Assembly (NCBI GenBank): GCA_028279065.1
Contig: JANQSY010000044.1
Span: 1 to 46,522, forward strand
Reading direction: 5' to 3'
Length of the DNA: 46,522 nucleotides
Origin: Cytophagales bacterium
GTDB taxonomy: Bacteria > Bacteroidota > Bacteroidia > Cytophagales > CCMP332
Every line of letters begins with the position of its first letter. Within the stretch, counting starts at the first letter, position 1. A model generated the notes under the pieces. It was not told the origin of the DNA. It saw only the letters and a program-made list of their open reading frames with translations, and searched no databases. Of the stretch, positions 26,653 to 34,544 are shown piece by piece. Both the position numbers and the translations under genes were made by a program.

Positions 26653-27603
26653 ATGGAAGCAACTCCGGAAAAGGAAACCATAAACTGGACAAGTCTGCTT
26701 GTATTTACAGGAATGCTTCTTGCTGGAATGTTCATTGGGAACTTCATTGCATTCCTGTTTGCTTTACCCTTTACAGGGTTTGATTTTGATATCTTGGTCA
26801 GGATCATTGAATCTCCTCAGTTGGTTGAAGGGAGCCGTTCCATCATGATGCTAATGCAGGGGGTGATTGCCATAATCACCTTTATTATTACTCCCTATTT
26901 CTTCTCAAAATACTTCGATCCTACCAGGCCTTCAGACCTTGTCAATTTTCCGGGTGGGGGACCGGTTATTTTATTGGCCCTTAGCCTACTGGTAATTGTC
27001 TTGATGCCATTCAATGCGGGGACAGTGGAATTATTCAATCCTGAGGTCTGGCCAGAATCACTGAAGGGTTTGGCTGAAAGCATCTCCGCATTGGATAGCC
27101 AGTATGATGAAATGGCGGCTTTTTTTATCGATTTTGACTCGATCTCTGAGTTTTTGCTGGCCATAATTATTATGTCCATTCTACCTGCCATAGGAGAAGA
27201 GTTGGTTTTTCGTGGCTACTTCCAACCCTACCTGATCAAACTTACCGGTGGGGCTTTTGCTGGCATATTCATTAGCTCGTTGATTTTTGCGGCCTTTCAT
27301 TTTCAGATTTCAGGCTTGCTGCCACGCCTGATCCTCGGCATGGTCTTCGGATACCTTTATCATTGGTCGGGAAATCTTTTTATCCCCATCTTTGGCCATT
27401 TTGTTAATAACGCTTTTAGCCTTGTTTTGGCCGGCCTCTATAAGTTAGGTTATATTGATCTCGACATTGCCGGAGAGATCGACATCACTTTTTTTGAAGC
27501 TCTGAGTTCACTTGTTCTTGCAGGCTTCTTGTTCTTTGTATTGCGGAAACAAATTTTGCAAAAAGACCCAGGTCAAAATGAAGAACTGGCAGGCGGTATA
27601 TAA
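26653..27603 (+). CDS. CPBP family intramembrane glutamic protease
   Basis: 316-residue polytopic protein with about eight membrane helices. The CAAX-protease/bacteriocin-processing (CPBP, Abi) motifs are complete: GEELVFRGYF (EExxxR, near residue 182), FAAFHFQ (His near 216) and HFVNNAF near 250. Such proteases act within the membrane, and some give bacteriocin immunity or process prenylated or signal peptides. Its substrate here is unknown. The end overlaps the DUF2007 gene by 26 bases, starting a plus-strand run that leads into cdsA. Confidence 0.92.
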   Translation: MEATPEKETINWTSLLVFTGMLLAGMFIGNFIAFLFALPFTGFDFDILVRIIESPQLVEGSRSIMMLMQGVIAIITFIITPYFFSKYFDPTRPSDLVNFPGGGPVILLALSLLVIVLMPFNAGTVELFNPEVWPESLKGLAESISALDSQYDEMAAFFIDFDSISEFLLAIIIMSILPAIGEELVFRGYFQPYLIKLTGGAFAGIFISSLIFAAFHFQISGLLPRLILGMVFGYLYHWSGNLFIPIFGHFVNNAFSLVLAGLYKLGYIDLDIAGEIDITFFEALSSLVLAGFLFFVLRKQILQKDPGQNEELAGGI

Positions 27604-27784
27604 ATCAAGCGACCCCTACAGGGCTGAGATCGTCAGGGCTAAGTTGGAAGAAAACTCGCTCAGCCCGGTCCTGATAAATAAAAAGGATTCCAACTATCAT
27701 TTTGGGAATTATGAGGTCCATGTTTCCCCTGACAGGGTTTTGGTAGCGATAAAACTTATTGAAAAGGAGATAAAGTTTGAATAA
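27578..27784 (+). CDS. DUF2007 domain small protein
   Basis: 68 residues from ATG 27578 (MKNWQAVYKSSDPYRAEIV). This matches the DUF2007 pattern: an N-terminal strand with the phrase DPYRAEIVRAKLEENSLSPVLINKKDS, a V-x-V strand, and a final helix (LVAIKLIEKE). The family is small and soluble, sometimes called putative signal-transducing, without a known role. An open frame reaches up to 27512, but the extra residues do not fit. It begins inside the protease gene and its stop overlaps the cdsA TTG start by eight bases. Confidence 0.85.
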   Translation: MKNWQAVYKSSDPYRAEIVRAKLEENSLSPVLINKKDSNYHFGNYEVHVSPDRVLVAIKLIEKEIKFE

Positions 27785-28592
27785 GCTAAACAATCTTCAA
27801 CAGAGGCTCCTGGTCGGGATACTGGGCTCCGCTCTTATGATCACCCTGATCTACTGGAGTTCCTGGAGTTTCCTGGTCGTAATCCTTTTTCTCTCCACAG
27901 CGACCCAAGTCGAATTTTATCTACTGGCAGGTGTGGATGGGAAATTCCCCCTGAAGACCTACGGAACAATTATTGGAAATATTCTGATCCTTTTGACTTT
28001 CCTTATTCGGATGGGTTTAATTCCCACAGAGTTTTTTCTTGTTCTTTTTCCTTTGATCAGTCTGATCTTCATAATAAAGCTATACCAAAAAGAGCTGAAG
28101 CCATTTACCAATATCGCATATACAATACTAGGCGTTGTATATGTGGCATTACCATTTGCCCTATTGACGTGGGTGGCATTTCTGGACAACGAATACCATT
28201 GGAAAATAATGGTGGGGACCTTCTTGTTGCTTTGGGCCAGTGATACAGGGGCTTACTTCGCCGGTAAAGTATTTGGGAACCGAAAGTTATTTGAGAGGAT
28301 CTCACCAAAGAAGACCTGGGAGGGATTCCTTGGAGGTCTTGTTCTCGCGATGTTAATGGCCTATGCTTTGTCGGTGTTCATGCTTCAATTTGAGTTGTGG
28401 AAATGGATGGTGATAGCTGTGATCCTGGTCATAATGGGTAGTTATGGTGACCTTGTGGAGTCGCTTTTTAAGAGAAGCCTGAAGATCAAAGATTCCGGAA
28501 CCGGACTTCCCGGTCATGGAGGTTTTCTGGATCGCTTTGACGGATTGTTGGTCTCTGCACCCTTTTTGACATTTTTTATTGAGTTTGTTTAA
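27777..28592 (+). CDS. cdsA: Phosphatidate cytidylyltransferase
   Basis: Inner-membrane enzyme that makes CDP-diacylglycerol from phosphatidic acid and CTP, the branch point of phospholipid synthesis. 271 residues and about eight helices. The C-terminal CDS signature is complete: SLFKRSLKIKDSGTGLPGHG followed by GFLDRFDG; WASDTGAYFAGKVFG lies before it. The start is TTG in TTGAATAA, overlapping the DUF2007 stop by eight bases. psd, a later enzyme of the same pathway, lies one gene downstream. Confidence 0.95.
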   Translation: MNKLNNLQQRLLVGILGSALMITLIYWSSWSFLVVILFLSTATQVEFYLLAGVDGKFPLKTYGTIIGNILILLTFLIRMGLIPTEFFLVLFPLISLIFIIKLYQKELKPFTNIAYTILGVVYVALPFALLTWVAFLDNEYHWKIMVGTFLLLWASDTGAYFAGKVFGNRKLFERISPKKTWEGFLGGLVLAMLMAYALSVFMLQFELWKWMVIAVILVIMGSYGDLVESLFKRSLKIKDSGTGLPGHGGFLDRFDGLLVSAPFLTFFIEFV

Positions 28593-28613
28593 TCTCAAAG
28601 TTCAAAATAGAAT

Positions 28614-28621
28614 TAATTTTG
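28614..28621 (+). promoter_or_regulatory. Bacteroidota -7 box for the dehydrogenase gene
   Basis: TAATTTTG (exact TAnnTTTG) in the 51-base gap, 22 bases before the ATG at 28644. The nearest upstream TTG is 26 bases away, so the -33 element is weak or absent. Confidence 0.45.
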
Positions 28622-28643
28622 AGGCCAGGAATCTGGAAAATAA

Positions 28644-29921
28644 ATGGCTGCATATATAGAACCTGCTCCAATTAAGGATGTAAAAAATCCCTTCGAATCC
28701 ATGATGTCAAGATTCTCGGTTGCGGCCCAGATCCTTGGACTTGAAGAGGAGATATACAATGTTTTAAAAAGCCCAACAAAACAGGTTTCGGTGCATCTGC
28801 CCGTGACCATGGATGACGGAAGCCTTAAGGTTTTCGAAGGTCATAGGGTGGTTCATTCAAGCATACTGGGCCCATCCAAGGGTGGGGTTAGATTTGATCC
28901 CGGTGTCAATATCGATGAGGTAAAGGCTCTTGCAGCCTGGATGACCTGGAAATGTGCCGTCGTAGATATTCCCTATGGAGGAGCGAAGGGTGGTGTGAAA
29001 TGCAATCCAAGAGAGATGTCCTCAGGAGAGGTTGAACGATTGGTTAGGGCCTATACCGCTGCCATGTTGGATGTATTTGGCCCGGATAGGGATATCCCCG
29101 CTCCCGATATGGGCACGGGACCAAGAGAAATGGCCTGGATGATGGACCAGTATTCAAGAGCGCAGGGTATGACAGTCAATGCTGTTGTCACAGGAAAACC
29201 ACTGGTTTTGGGTGGCTCCCTTGGAAGGGTCGCCGCCACAGGTCGTGGTGTGATGGTATCTGCCCTGGCCGCTATGGAAAAACTCAATATGGTTCCCACC
29301 AAGGCCACCTGTGTGGTTCAGGGTTTTGGCAATGTAGGAGCAAATGCGGCCCTCCTCCTTTCGGAAAGGGGGGTTACCGTAAAAGGGATCTCAGACATAT
29401 CAGGAACCTACTGGAACGACAATGGGATAGATATCCTTGATGCGATCAAGTACAAGGATTCCAATTCTCAATCCCTCGAAGGCTATTCCAATGCAGAGTA
29501 TTCTCCTGACCGAGATCTTTTAGTTGCGGATGTAGACGTTCTTGTCCCCGCAGCCAAAGAGGATGTGATCACAATCGATAATGCAGATAAGATCAAGGCT
29601 AAACTGATCGTAGAGGGTGCCAATGGCCCTACTTCAGCTGATGCTGATGCCAAGATCCATGAAAAGGGTATTACCGTCGTGCCAGATATCCTTGCCAATG
29701 CAGGAGGGGTGAGTGTTTCCTATTTCGAATGGGTTCAAAACCGGCTGGGGTATAAATGGTCCGCCGAGAGGGTTCAGAGAAGATCAGATAGGATCATGAA
29801 GGAAGCTTTTGACAGGGTTTATCACAAATCCATTGAGCATAAAGCTTCCCTAAGGATCGCGGCCTATATTGTTGCCATTAAGAAGGTTGCCGATACATTT
29901 AGGCTGAGGGGAAGTTTTTAA
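28644..29921 (+). CDS. Glu/Leu/Phe/Val dehydrogenase
   Basis: 425-residue enzyme that interconverts an amino acid (most likely glutamate) and its 2-oxo acid with NAD(P). Motifs: GPSKGGVRFDP, the catalytic lysine region VVDIPYGGAKGGVKCNP near residue 112, PAPDMGTG, the cofactor site VVQGFGNVGANAA and VEGANGPTSADAD. Length and sequence fit the 420-residue hexameric GdhA/RocG group. The stop overlaps the psd ATG as TAATG, so nitrogen metabolism and phospholipid synthesis are translationally joined here. The cofactor cannot be told safely. Confidence 0.93.
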   Translation: MAAYIEPAPIKDVKNPFESMMSRFSVAAQILGLEEEIYNVLKSPTKQVSVHLPVTMDDGSLKVFEGHRVVHSSILGPSKGGVRFDPGVNIDEVKALAAWMTWKCAVVDIPYGGAKGGVKCNPREMSSGEVERLVRAYTAAMLDVFGPDRDIPAPDMGTGPREMAWMMDQYSRAQGMTVNAVVTGKPLVLGGSLGRVAATGRGVMVSALAAMEKLNMVPTKATCVVQGFGNVGANAALLLSERGVTVKGISDISGTYWNDNGIDILDAIKYKDSNSQSLEGYSNAEYSPDRDLLVADVDVLVPAAKEDVITIDNADKIKAKLIVEGANGPTSADADAKIHEKGITVVPDILANAGGVSVSYFEWVQNRLGYKWSAERVQRRSDRIMKEAFDRVYHKSIEHKASLRIAAYIVAIKKVADTFRLRGSF

Positions 29922-30574
29922 TGATCCATCGAGAAGGACATACCTTTTTGATCCTGATCGGGACTAAGCTGATCATACTAAACCTGGCTATCTGGTGGCT
30001 GTGGCCAGATTTTGGATTGATCCACTATTTTTTTCTGGGGATTTCCCTTTTGGTTTTTGTTTTCTTCCTGCAGTTCTTCAGGAACCCAAAGCGAACGGTT
30101 TTGACTGATGATGGAATGGTGCTGGCTCCGGCCGATGGAAAGGTTGTTGTGATCGAAAAAACTGTGGAAAGTGAGTTTCTGAATTCTGAAAGAGTTCAGA
30201 TCTCGATATTCATGTCACCGCTAAATGTTCATGTCAATCGAAATCCTGTTTCAGGGCAGGTAAATAACTATCGATACCATAAAGGAAAGTACCTGGTTGC
30301 CTGGCATCCAAAAAGCAGCACTGAGAATGAAAGAACCACCGTGGTTTATCAATTGGCCAATGGTGTAGAGATCCTGTGCAGACAGATCGCTGGTATGGCG
30401 GCCAGGAGGATCAAATGCTATCTGGAGGAAGGCCAGAGAGTTGAACAGGGGAAGGAATTCGGCTTCATTAAGTTCGGTTCCAGAGTTGACCTTTTTCTTC
30501 CTACAGATTCGAAGATCAATGTTAAGATCGGAGACAAGACCGTGGGTGGTAAAACTGTAATTGCCAGTTTATAG
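29921..30574 (+). CDS. psd: Phosphatidylserine decarboxylase, short type
   Basis: Pyruvoyl-dependent membrane enzyme converting phosphatidylserine to phosphatidylethanolamine. 217 residues. Two N-terminal hydrophobic segments (residues ~10-48) precede QFFRNPKR. LAPADGKVVVIE and SIFMSPLNVHVNRNPVSG are typical of the family. The self-cleavage site is G186-S187 in KFGSRVDLFLP, so Ser187 becomes the pyruvoyl group. This is the short PSD-A form common in Bacteroidota. It starts at the overlapping TAATG after the dehydrogenase gene, and its last six bases overlap the end of the convergent msrC gene. Confidence 0.95.
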   Translation: MIHREGHTFLILIGTKLIILNLAIWWLWPDFGLIHYFFLGISLLVFVFFLQFFRNPKRTVLTDDGMVLAPADGKVVVIEKTVESEFLNSERVQISIFMSPLNVHVNRNPVSGQVNNYRYHKGKYLVAWHPKSSTENERTTVVYQLANGVEILCRQIAGMAARRIKCYLEEGQRVEQGKEFGFIKFGSRVDLFLPTDSKINVKIGDKTVGGKTVIASL

Positions 30575-31054
30575 CCAGCCTGTTACCAGGTCTGCTATCT
30601 TCTCAAGATACTTTTTGTCGGTTTCATCAAAATGGTCAGGTTTTTCGCTGTCGATGTCCAGGACCATTCGAATGTCTTTTTGAACGTCAAAAATAGGAAC
30701 TACAATTTCAGACTTGGATAAAGGACTACATGCGATATGTCCTGAAAAAGCATTTACATCAGGAACAAGCAGGGTTTCTTGCTTTGAGAAAGCCGTGCCA
30801 CAGACCCCTTTACCTTTTTGTATCCTGGCACAGGCAACCGGTCCCTGAAATGGGCCAAGAACCAGGTCTTCCCCTCTTTGGATATAGAATCCAACCCACA
30901 GAAACTTAAACTCGGCCATCAATGCAGCTGTAAGATTGGATAGATTGGCGATCAGATCAGGTTCGCCCTGAGCCAAAGCTTTTATTTGGGGGATTAGAGA
31001 TCGGTATTGCTCTTCCCTTTCTTCTTTTCCGGATGTTCTGAATTCGTCGGCCAT
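30569..31054 (-). CDS. msrC: Free methionine-(R)-sulfoxide reductase (GAF domain)
   Basis: 161-residue cytoplasmic GAF-fold enzyme that reduces free methionine-R-sulfoxide. The three cysteines of the fRMsr family are present: C75 (GPVACARI), C85 (GKGVCGTAF) and C109 (GHIACSPLS). NWVGFY-like (FLWVGFYI) and LDIDSEKPDHFDE also fit. The ATG at 31054 follows directly after the seven-T tract of a strong hairpin terminator, so no normal leader is available; no other ATG lies near. Confidence 0.93.
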   Translation of the reverse strand: MADEFRTSGKEEREEQYRSLIPQIKALAQGEPDLIANLSNLTAALMAEFKFLWVGFYIQRGEDLVLGPFQGPVACARIQKGKGVCGTAFSKQETLLVPDVNAFSGHIACSPLSKSEIVVPIFDVQKDIRMVLDIDSEKPDHFDETDKKYLEKIADLVTGWL

Positions 31055-31083
31055 AAAAAAACCCCAGGAAGTTAATCCTGGGG
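31055..31083 (-). terminator. Strong intrinsic terminator for the lipoprotein gene, touching the msrC start
   Basis: Read on the minus strand, CCCCAGGA/TCCTGGGG forms a perfect 8-bp stem around a 6-base loop (31062-31083), followed at once by seven T (31061-31055) and then the msrC ATG. It begins 27 bases after the lipoprotein stop. Confidence 0.9.
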
Positions 31084-31110
31084 AATTTTATTGAAATTTT
31101 TCCTAAATAC

Positions 31111-31965
31111 TTAGTCTACCTTCTGAAAAGCCTGCAAATCTCCCAGGTGGTAAGTAGAACCGGGGATCAGGTTCAAAGGAATTCCTTGACTGTTATCAAT
31201 GGGTTGAATGTTGAACAAGAAAACCTTGTTACTACCAGGAGTTGGGTCGGGGATCACATTATCTTCCATGAAAAAGCTTGCAGAAAGAACTCCTTCAATT
31301 GTTCCGGGAAGCTCAATCATATCTACAACTCCGTCAGATGCAGTTTCCTGCTTGAATGTGGTATATTCCATGGTGACATTGGTAAGCTTTCCGTTTCCTT
31401 CCCCCATGGGGTAATCCTCTTCAACGGCGTATACAACGTAAACACTTGTTCTTGTTGTGAACTCACTTGTGATGGTCGGAGGATCAACTCCCAAGAATAT
31501 GTAATCACCCCAGATCCTACCATCAACACCAGCATTTCTTTGGAAAATGGTAACAGTTGAAGAAGAATAAGCGATCTGCTCAACATCGGTATTGATCGGG
31601 CCGGCATCAATAACCGCAGTAAAGTCCGCGTTGATGAAGCCGTCCAGAATGACAGTACCACTCACGGTACCATTTTTCATTCCTTCAAAATTTGCGATAC
31701 CCGCTTGATCAGTTACCGCTGTGGTAGTCTCGTTGTTTTGAGTAAGGATAACCGTTGCATTTGCAAGACCTGCCGCCCTTTCCTCATCAAAAAGATTACC
31801 GGGAACAACCTGAACAGTGTAATTAACATTTATGGTTCCATCAGGAACATTGTTTTCGTAGGTGATGGTCGTGTTAGAAGCAGGAGTTTCATCATCGCTG
31901 CAAGAGTAAAATCCGAAGGCTGCAATGATCAGCAGTGAAGATAGGTAGTGAGAAAATCTTTTCAT
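31111..31965 (-). CDS. Lipoprotein of unknown function
   Basis: 284 residues with a lipoprotein signal ending in FGFYSC (Cys 22), followed by SDDETPAS, a flexible acidic stretch. The rest is beta-rich; residues ~45-115 look like a carboxypeptidase-regulatory or Ig-like module (LANATVILTQNNETTTAVTD, ANFEGMKNGTVSGTV), where a protein carries a short conserved-like strand pattern. No enzyme motif is visible. It probably sits on the outer-membrane or periplasmic side. I use ATG 31965; an upstream in-frame start at 32013 would overlap ribD and spoil the signal. A -7 box lies just upstream and a strong terminator follows, so it looks like a single-gene unit. Confidence 0.8.
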   Translation of the reverse strand: MKRFSHYLSSLLIIAAFGFYSCSDDETPASNTTITYENNVPDGTINVNYTVQVVPGNLFDEERAAGLANATVILTQNNETTTAVTDQAGIANFEGMKNGTVSGTVILDGFINADFTAVIDAGPINTDVEQIAYSSSTVTIFQRNAGVDGRIWGDYIFLGVDPPTITSEFTTRTSVYVVYAVEEDYPMGEGNGKLTNVTMEYTTFKQETASDGVVDMIELPGTIEGVLSASFFMEDNVIPDPTPGSNKVFLFNIQPIDNSQGIPLNLIPGSTYHLGDLQAFQKVD

Positions 31966-31993
31966 TCTTGAATTCTTTTTGAAAAACTGGCGC

Positions 31994-32001
31994 CAAATAT
32001 A
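31994..32001 (-). promoter_or_regulatory. Bacteroidota -7 box for the unknown lipoprotein
   Basis: The minus strand reads TATATTTG followed by GCGCC, an exact TAnnTTTG match 28 bases before ATG 31965, mostly in the gap after ribD and overlapping its final bases. Confidence 0.5.
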
Positions 32002-32009
32002 CAATGATT

Positions 32010-33032
32010 TCAATTCGATAATGTATTCTCAATTATGAAAAGTTGATTATTCCTTACATTTCGAGTCATTTTTTTCCCTTTAGGTGGATTTGGGGCTAAA
32101 ATCCCCTTACCAATCCCTTTTTCCCCCTCAAAGATCCAGCACTCGTTCCAAAGGCCCTGTTGGATAAAGCTTTCCAATGTTTTGGTTCCGCCCTCTATCA
32201 AAATTCGCTCAATTCCTTGCCCATTCAACCAGATCATGGCCCCATTCAACCCCCCTTCACTCAAATCATAACCTGGTCGACCATTGACCTTCCTATTTTC
32301 CGAGATCAAAATCGTTCTCTTATCCTGTAATGCTTTTGACCTTGAAGGCAGGTCACCGGAACACGTAAGTATTATCCTTGTCGCGGATCTTCCAACCCAT
32401 TCTCTGGTGGTCAACAGGGGGTCATCATTCCTTATTGTGTTTGCTCCGACAAGGATGCCATCAACCTCAGCTCTCATTTTATGGACTAGGGTATCGGAAA
32501 CAGGGTTTGTGATCTTAACCGGGATTCCACCTTCCTTGGCGATGAATCCATCGAGGGTCTGAGCCCATTTCAAAATAATATATGGTGTCCCTTCTTTGAA
32601 TTTGCTGAAAAATACCTGGTTTAGGTCCAAGCATTCACTTTCCAAAACCCCTGAAGTAACTTTTATCCCAGCTTTTTCCAAGGCTTCAATTCCCTTTCCG
32701 GAAACCTTGGGATTTTGATCCTTGCAACCTACAACCACTTCCCTGATCCTGTTGCTGATGATCAATTCTGTGCAGGGGGGTGTTTTGCCATGGAAGCAGC
32801 AAGGCTCAAGGTTTACATATAGTGTGGAGCCTTCAATTAGCCTTTTGTCATGGATAGAATTAACCGCATTGACCTCTGCATGTTCCTTGCCAAATTCCCT
32901 GTGCCAACCTTCTCCAATGATCTTGTCCTCCATAACGATCACACTACCTACCATCGGGTTGGGACTAACACTTCCCCTACCCCTTGAAGCCAGTTCCACA
33001 CATCTCCGCATGAATTGTTCATGCTTGCTCAT
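32010..33032 (-). CDS. ribD: Bifunctional riboflavin biosynthesis deaminase/reductase
   Basis: 340-residue enzyme for the second and third steps of riboflavin synthesis. The deaminase half carries the zinc site HAEVNAV and PCCFHGKTPPC, preceded by GSVSPNPMVGSVIV. The reductase half (from ~145) has LKWAQTLDGFIA, GILVGANTIRNDDPLLT and ILIEGGTKTLESF. Both halves are present, so it is truly bifunctional. It is divergent from prmC with a 27-base gap; no other rib gene is near. Confidence 0.96.
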   Translation of the reverse strand: MSKHEQFMRRCVELASRGRGSVSPNPMVGSVIVMEDKIIGEGWHREFGKEHAEVNAVNSIHDKRLIEGSTLYVNLEPCCFHGKTPPCTELIISNRIREVVVGCKDQNPKVSGKGIEALEKAGIKVTSGVLESECLDLNQVFFSKFKEGTPYIILKWAQTLDGFIAKEGGIPVKITNPVSDTLVHKMRAEVDGILVGANTIRNDDPLLTTREWVGRSATRIILTCSGDLPSRSKALQDKRTILISENRKVNGRPGYDLSEGGLNGAMIWLNGQGIERILIEGGTKTLESFIQQGLWNECWIFEGEKGIGKGILAPNPPKGKKMTRNVRNNQLFIIENTLSN

Positions 33033-33059
33033 AAAATATCATTTGGCATTTTTGAAAAA

Positions 33060-33914
33060 ATGAGTCTGGTTCCAAAAGTAATATTTGAGAATGCATTGGT
33101 CCATATCCCTGATTTTTATGAAAAGGGTGAGAAAAGGGTAATTGCCATTGAGCTGATGACAAGTCATCTTAATATTGATGCTAACGAACTGTTGAAGAAT
33201 ACAATGGAAATCGACGATAGTTCGGTTTATTACCAGAATTTTTTAGCAGATCTAAACAGGATTGAAAAAGGTGAGCCTTTTCAATATGTGGAAGGAGAGG
33301 TGAAGTTCAATGGCCTCAGCTTTAATGTTGAACAGGGTGTCTTGATCCCAAGACCCGAAACGGAGGAATTGGCTCTTTGGGTGGAGGAAGAGCTTAATGG
33401 GAAAGTGGGGAAGGGCTTAGATATAGGAACGGGCAGTGGTTGCCTCGGGATCTACCTTGGTAAAAAACTCCCTGGATTAAATTTTATATGCCTGGATGTG
33501 TCTGGCCAAGCCCTTAAGATCGCGGAAAAGAACGCTGATCTAAATGCGGTACCCATTGATTTCCTACAACATGATTTTTTGGATTCTTTTCCAAGTGTTG
33601 ATCAACTGTCAGTAATAGTCAGCAACCCTCCGTATGTGACTTTAGCAGAAAAAGACAGCATTCGGCCCAATGTCTTGGAATTCGAGCCTTCGATCGCTCT
33701 TTTTCCACCAGGGCCTGATCCATTTATTTTTTACAGAAGGATAGAGGAGTTTGGAAGAGAACATCTTGAACCCGGTGGAAAGGTTTATCTGGAATTACCT
33801 GAAAATTCTTCAGGGACCATTTTTAAAATCTTCAATTCAAATAAATGGACAAATAAGAAATTGAAAAAGGACCTTTTTGGAAAGGAGAGAATGTTCAGAG
33901 CCCAATTGGCCTGA
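33060..33914 (+). CDS. prmC: Peptide chain release factor N5-glutamine methyltransferase
   Basis: Methylates the GGQ glutamine of RF1 and RF2 using SAM. 284 residues. An N-terminal helical domain recognises release factors. The SAM site GLDIGTGSGCLGIYLGK and the catalytic/substrate motif VSNPPYVT are clear, with RPETEELALWV before them. ATG 33060 was chosen (MSLVPKVIF); the frame opens from 33015, but the extra 15 residues do not match the family. It lies tail to tail with the unknown gene at 33915. Confidence 0.95.
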   Translation: MSLVPKVIFENALVHIPDFYEKGEKRVIAIELMTSHLNIDANELLKNTMEIDDSSVYYQNFLADLNRIEKGEPFQYVEGEVKFNGLSFNVEQGVLIPRPETEELALWVEEELNGKVGKGLDIGTGSGCLGIYLGKKLPGLNFICLDVSGQALKIAEKNADLNAVPIDFLQHDFLDSFPSVDQLSVIVSNPPYVTLAEKDSIRPNVLEFEPSIALFPPGPDPFIFYRRIEEFGREHLEPGGKVYLELPENSSGTIFKIFNSNKWTNKKLKKDLFGKERMFRAQLA

Positions 33915-34466
33915 TCAGATACCAATACTCAGCCATGTAGGATCAGAGCTCCTGAACTCGAATAGACCCTCGTTGGAAACCCATTGCCATTTCCCTTTTA
34001 CCTGTGTTTGCGATTCGGGATTGATGTTACCCTCGAACTTGAACTTTAAACCTTCGGGCATCCATTTTTTGAGTTTATCATGGACCAGCATTTCTCTTGT
34101 TCCGTCTCCCACGATCTCTATGCTTTTTCCGCTTAGATCAAATTCAAGGATCTTTTCCTTTAGGCCTTTGGGACTATTTACCAGGAAGAAAAGTGAGTTG
34201 TTGGGATGTTTTTGCAAAATGTATTCTAAAAAAGAACCCTCATTCGGAAAAGACATATCTTTTTCTGATTTGACCTGACCGTTCCCTGCAAAAGAAAAGA
34301 CAGCATCGTGGTCGATCTTATGGATCCTGGTTTCCGGAGTTTTTTCATCAAGAACCATAACATAAGGTTGCCAGGCAAGGATGCCTTTCCAAAACTCATT
34401 GCTGGGAATGCTCATGATGATCAACGAATACTCCTGATGTTCCTTAACAAAATAATGCGAGGACAT
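33915..34466 (-). CDS. Conserved-looking protein of unknown function
   Basis: 183 residues that I do not recognise. The protein has no signal peptide or membrane segment and a mixed alpha/beta composition. Notable stretches are SNEFWKGILAWQPYVMVLDE near the start and a C-terminal WLSIGI. Coding is supported by a full-length frame that fits exactly between prmC (adjacent stops) and the glyS promoter. ATG 34466 may be leaderless; ATG 34415 (MSIPSNEF) would give a leader of about 50 bases and a 166-residue protein. Divergent from glyS. Confidence 0.65.
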   Translation of the reverse strand: MSSHYFVKEHQEYSLIIMSIPSNEFWKGILAWQPYVMVLDEKTPETRIHKIDHDAVFSFAGNGQVKSEKDMSFPNEGSFLEYILQKHPNNSLFFLVNSPKGLKEKILEFDLSGKSIEIVGDGTREMLVHDKLKKWMPEGLKFKFEGNINPESQTQVKGKWQWVSNEGLFEFRSSDPTWLSIGI

Positions 34467-34470
34467 AGAC

Positions 34471-34478
34471 CAAATTTA
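34471..34478 (-). promoter_or_regulatory. -7 box of the unknown gene divergent from glyS
   Basis: The minus strand reads TAAATTTG (exact TAnnTTTG), ending only four bases before ATG 34466. No TTG is found at -33 spacing. Confidence 0.45.
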
Positions 34479-34507
34479 GTGCTGGATAATGAATATGGTC
34501 GTTTTGC

Positions 34508-34539
34508 TTGGTGGCCTCAACAAGTCGGAACTATCTTTG
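34508..34539 (+). promoter_or_regulatory. glyS promoter with -33 TTG and -7 TATCTTTG
   Basis: TTG (34508-34510), 21 bases, then TATCTTTG (34532-34539) followed by CAGCC and the ATG at 34545. This is a full match to the Bacteroidota consensus TTG-N(17-23)-TAnnTTTG. The start of transcription would fall at or next to the ATG. Confidence 0.7.
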
Positions 34540-34544
34540 CAGCC

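Noticed and set aside
33015-33059. Longer prmC from 33015
   Set aside because: The extra residues overlap ribD on the other strand and do not match the family start.
34308-34544. 79-residue N-terminal extension of glyS from GTG 34308
   Set aside because: It crosses an opposing gene and a consensus promoter, and the family N-terminus begins only after 34545.
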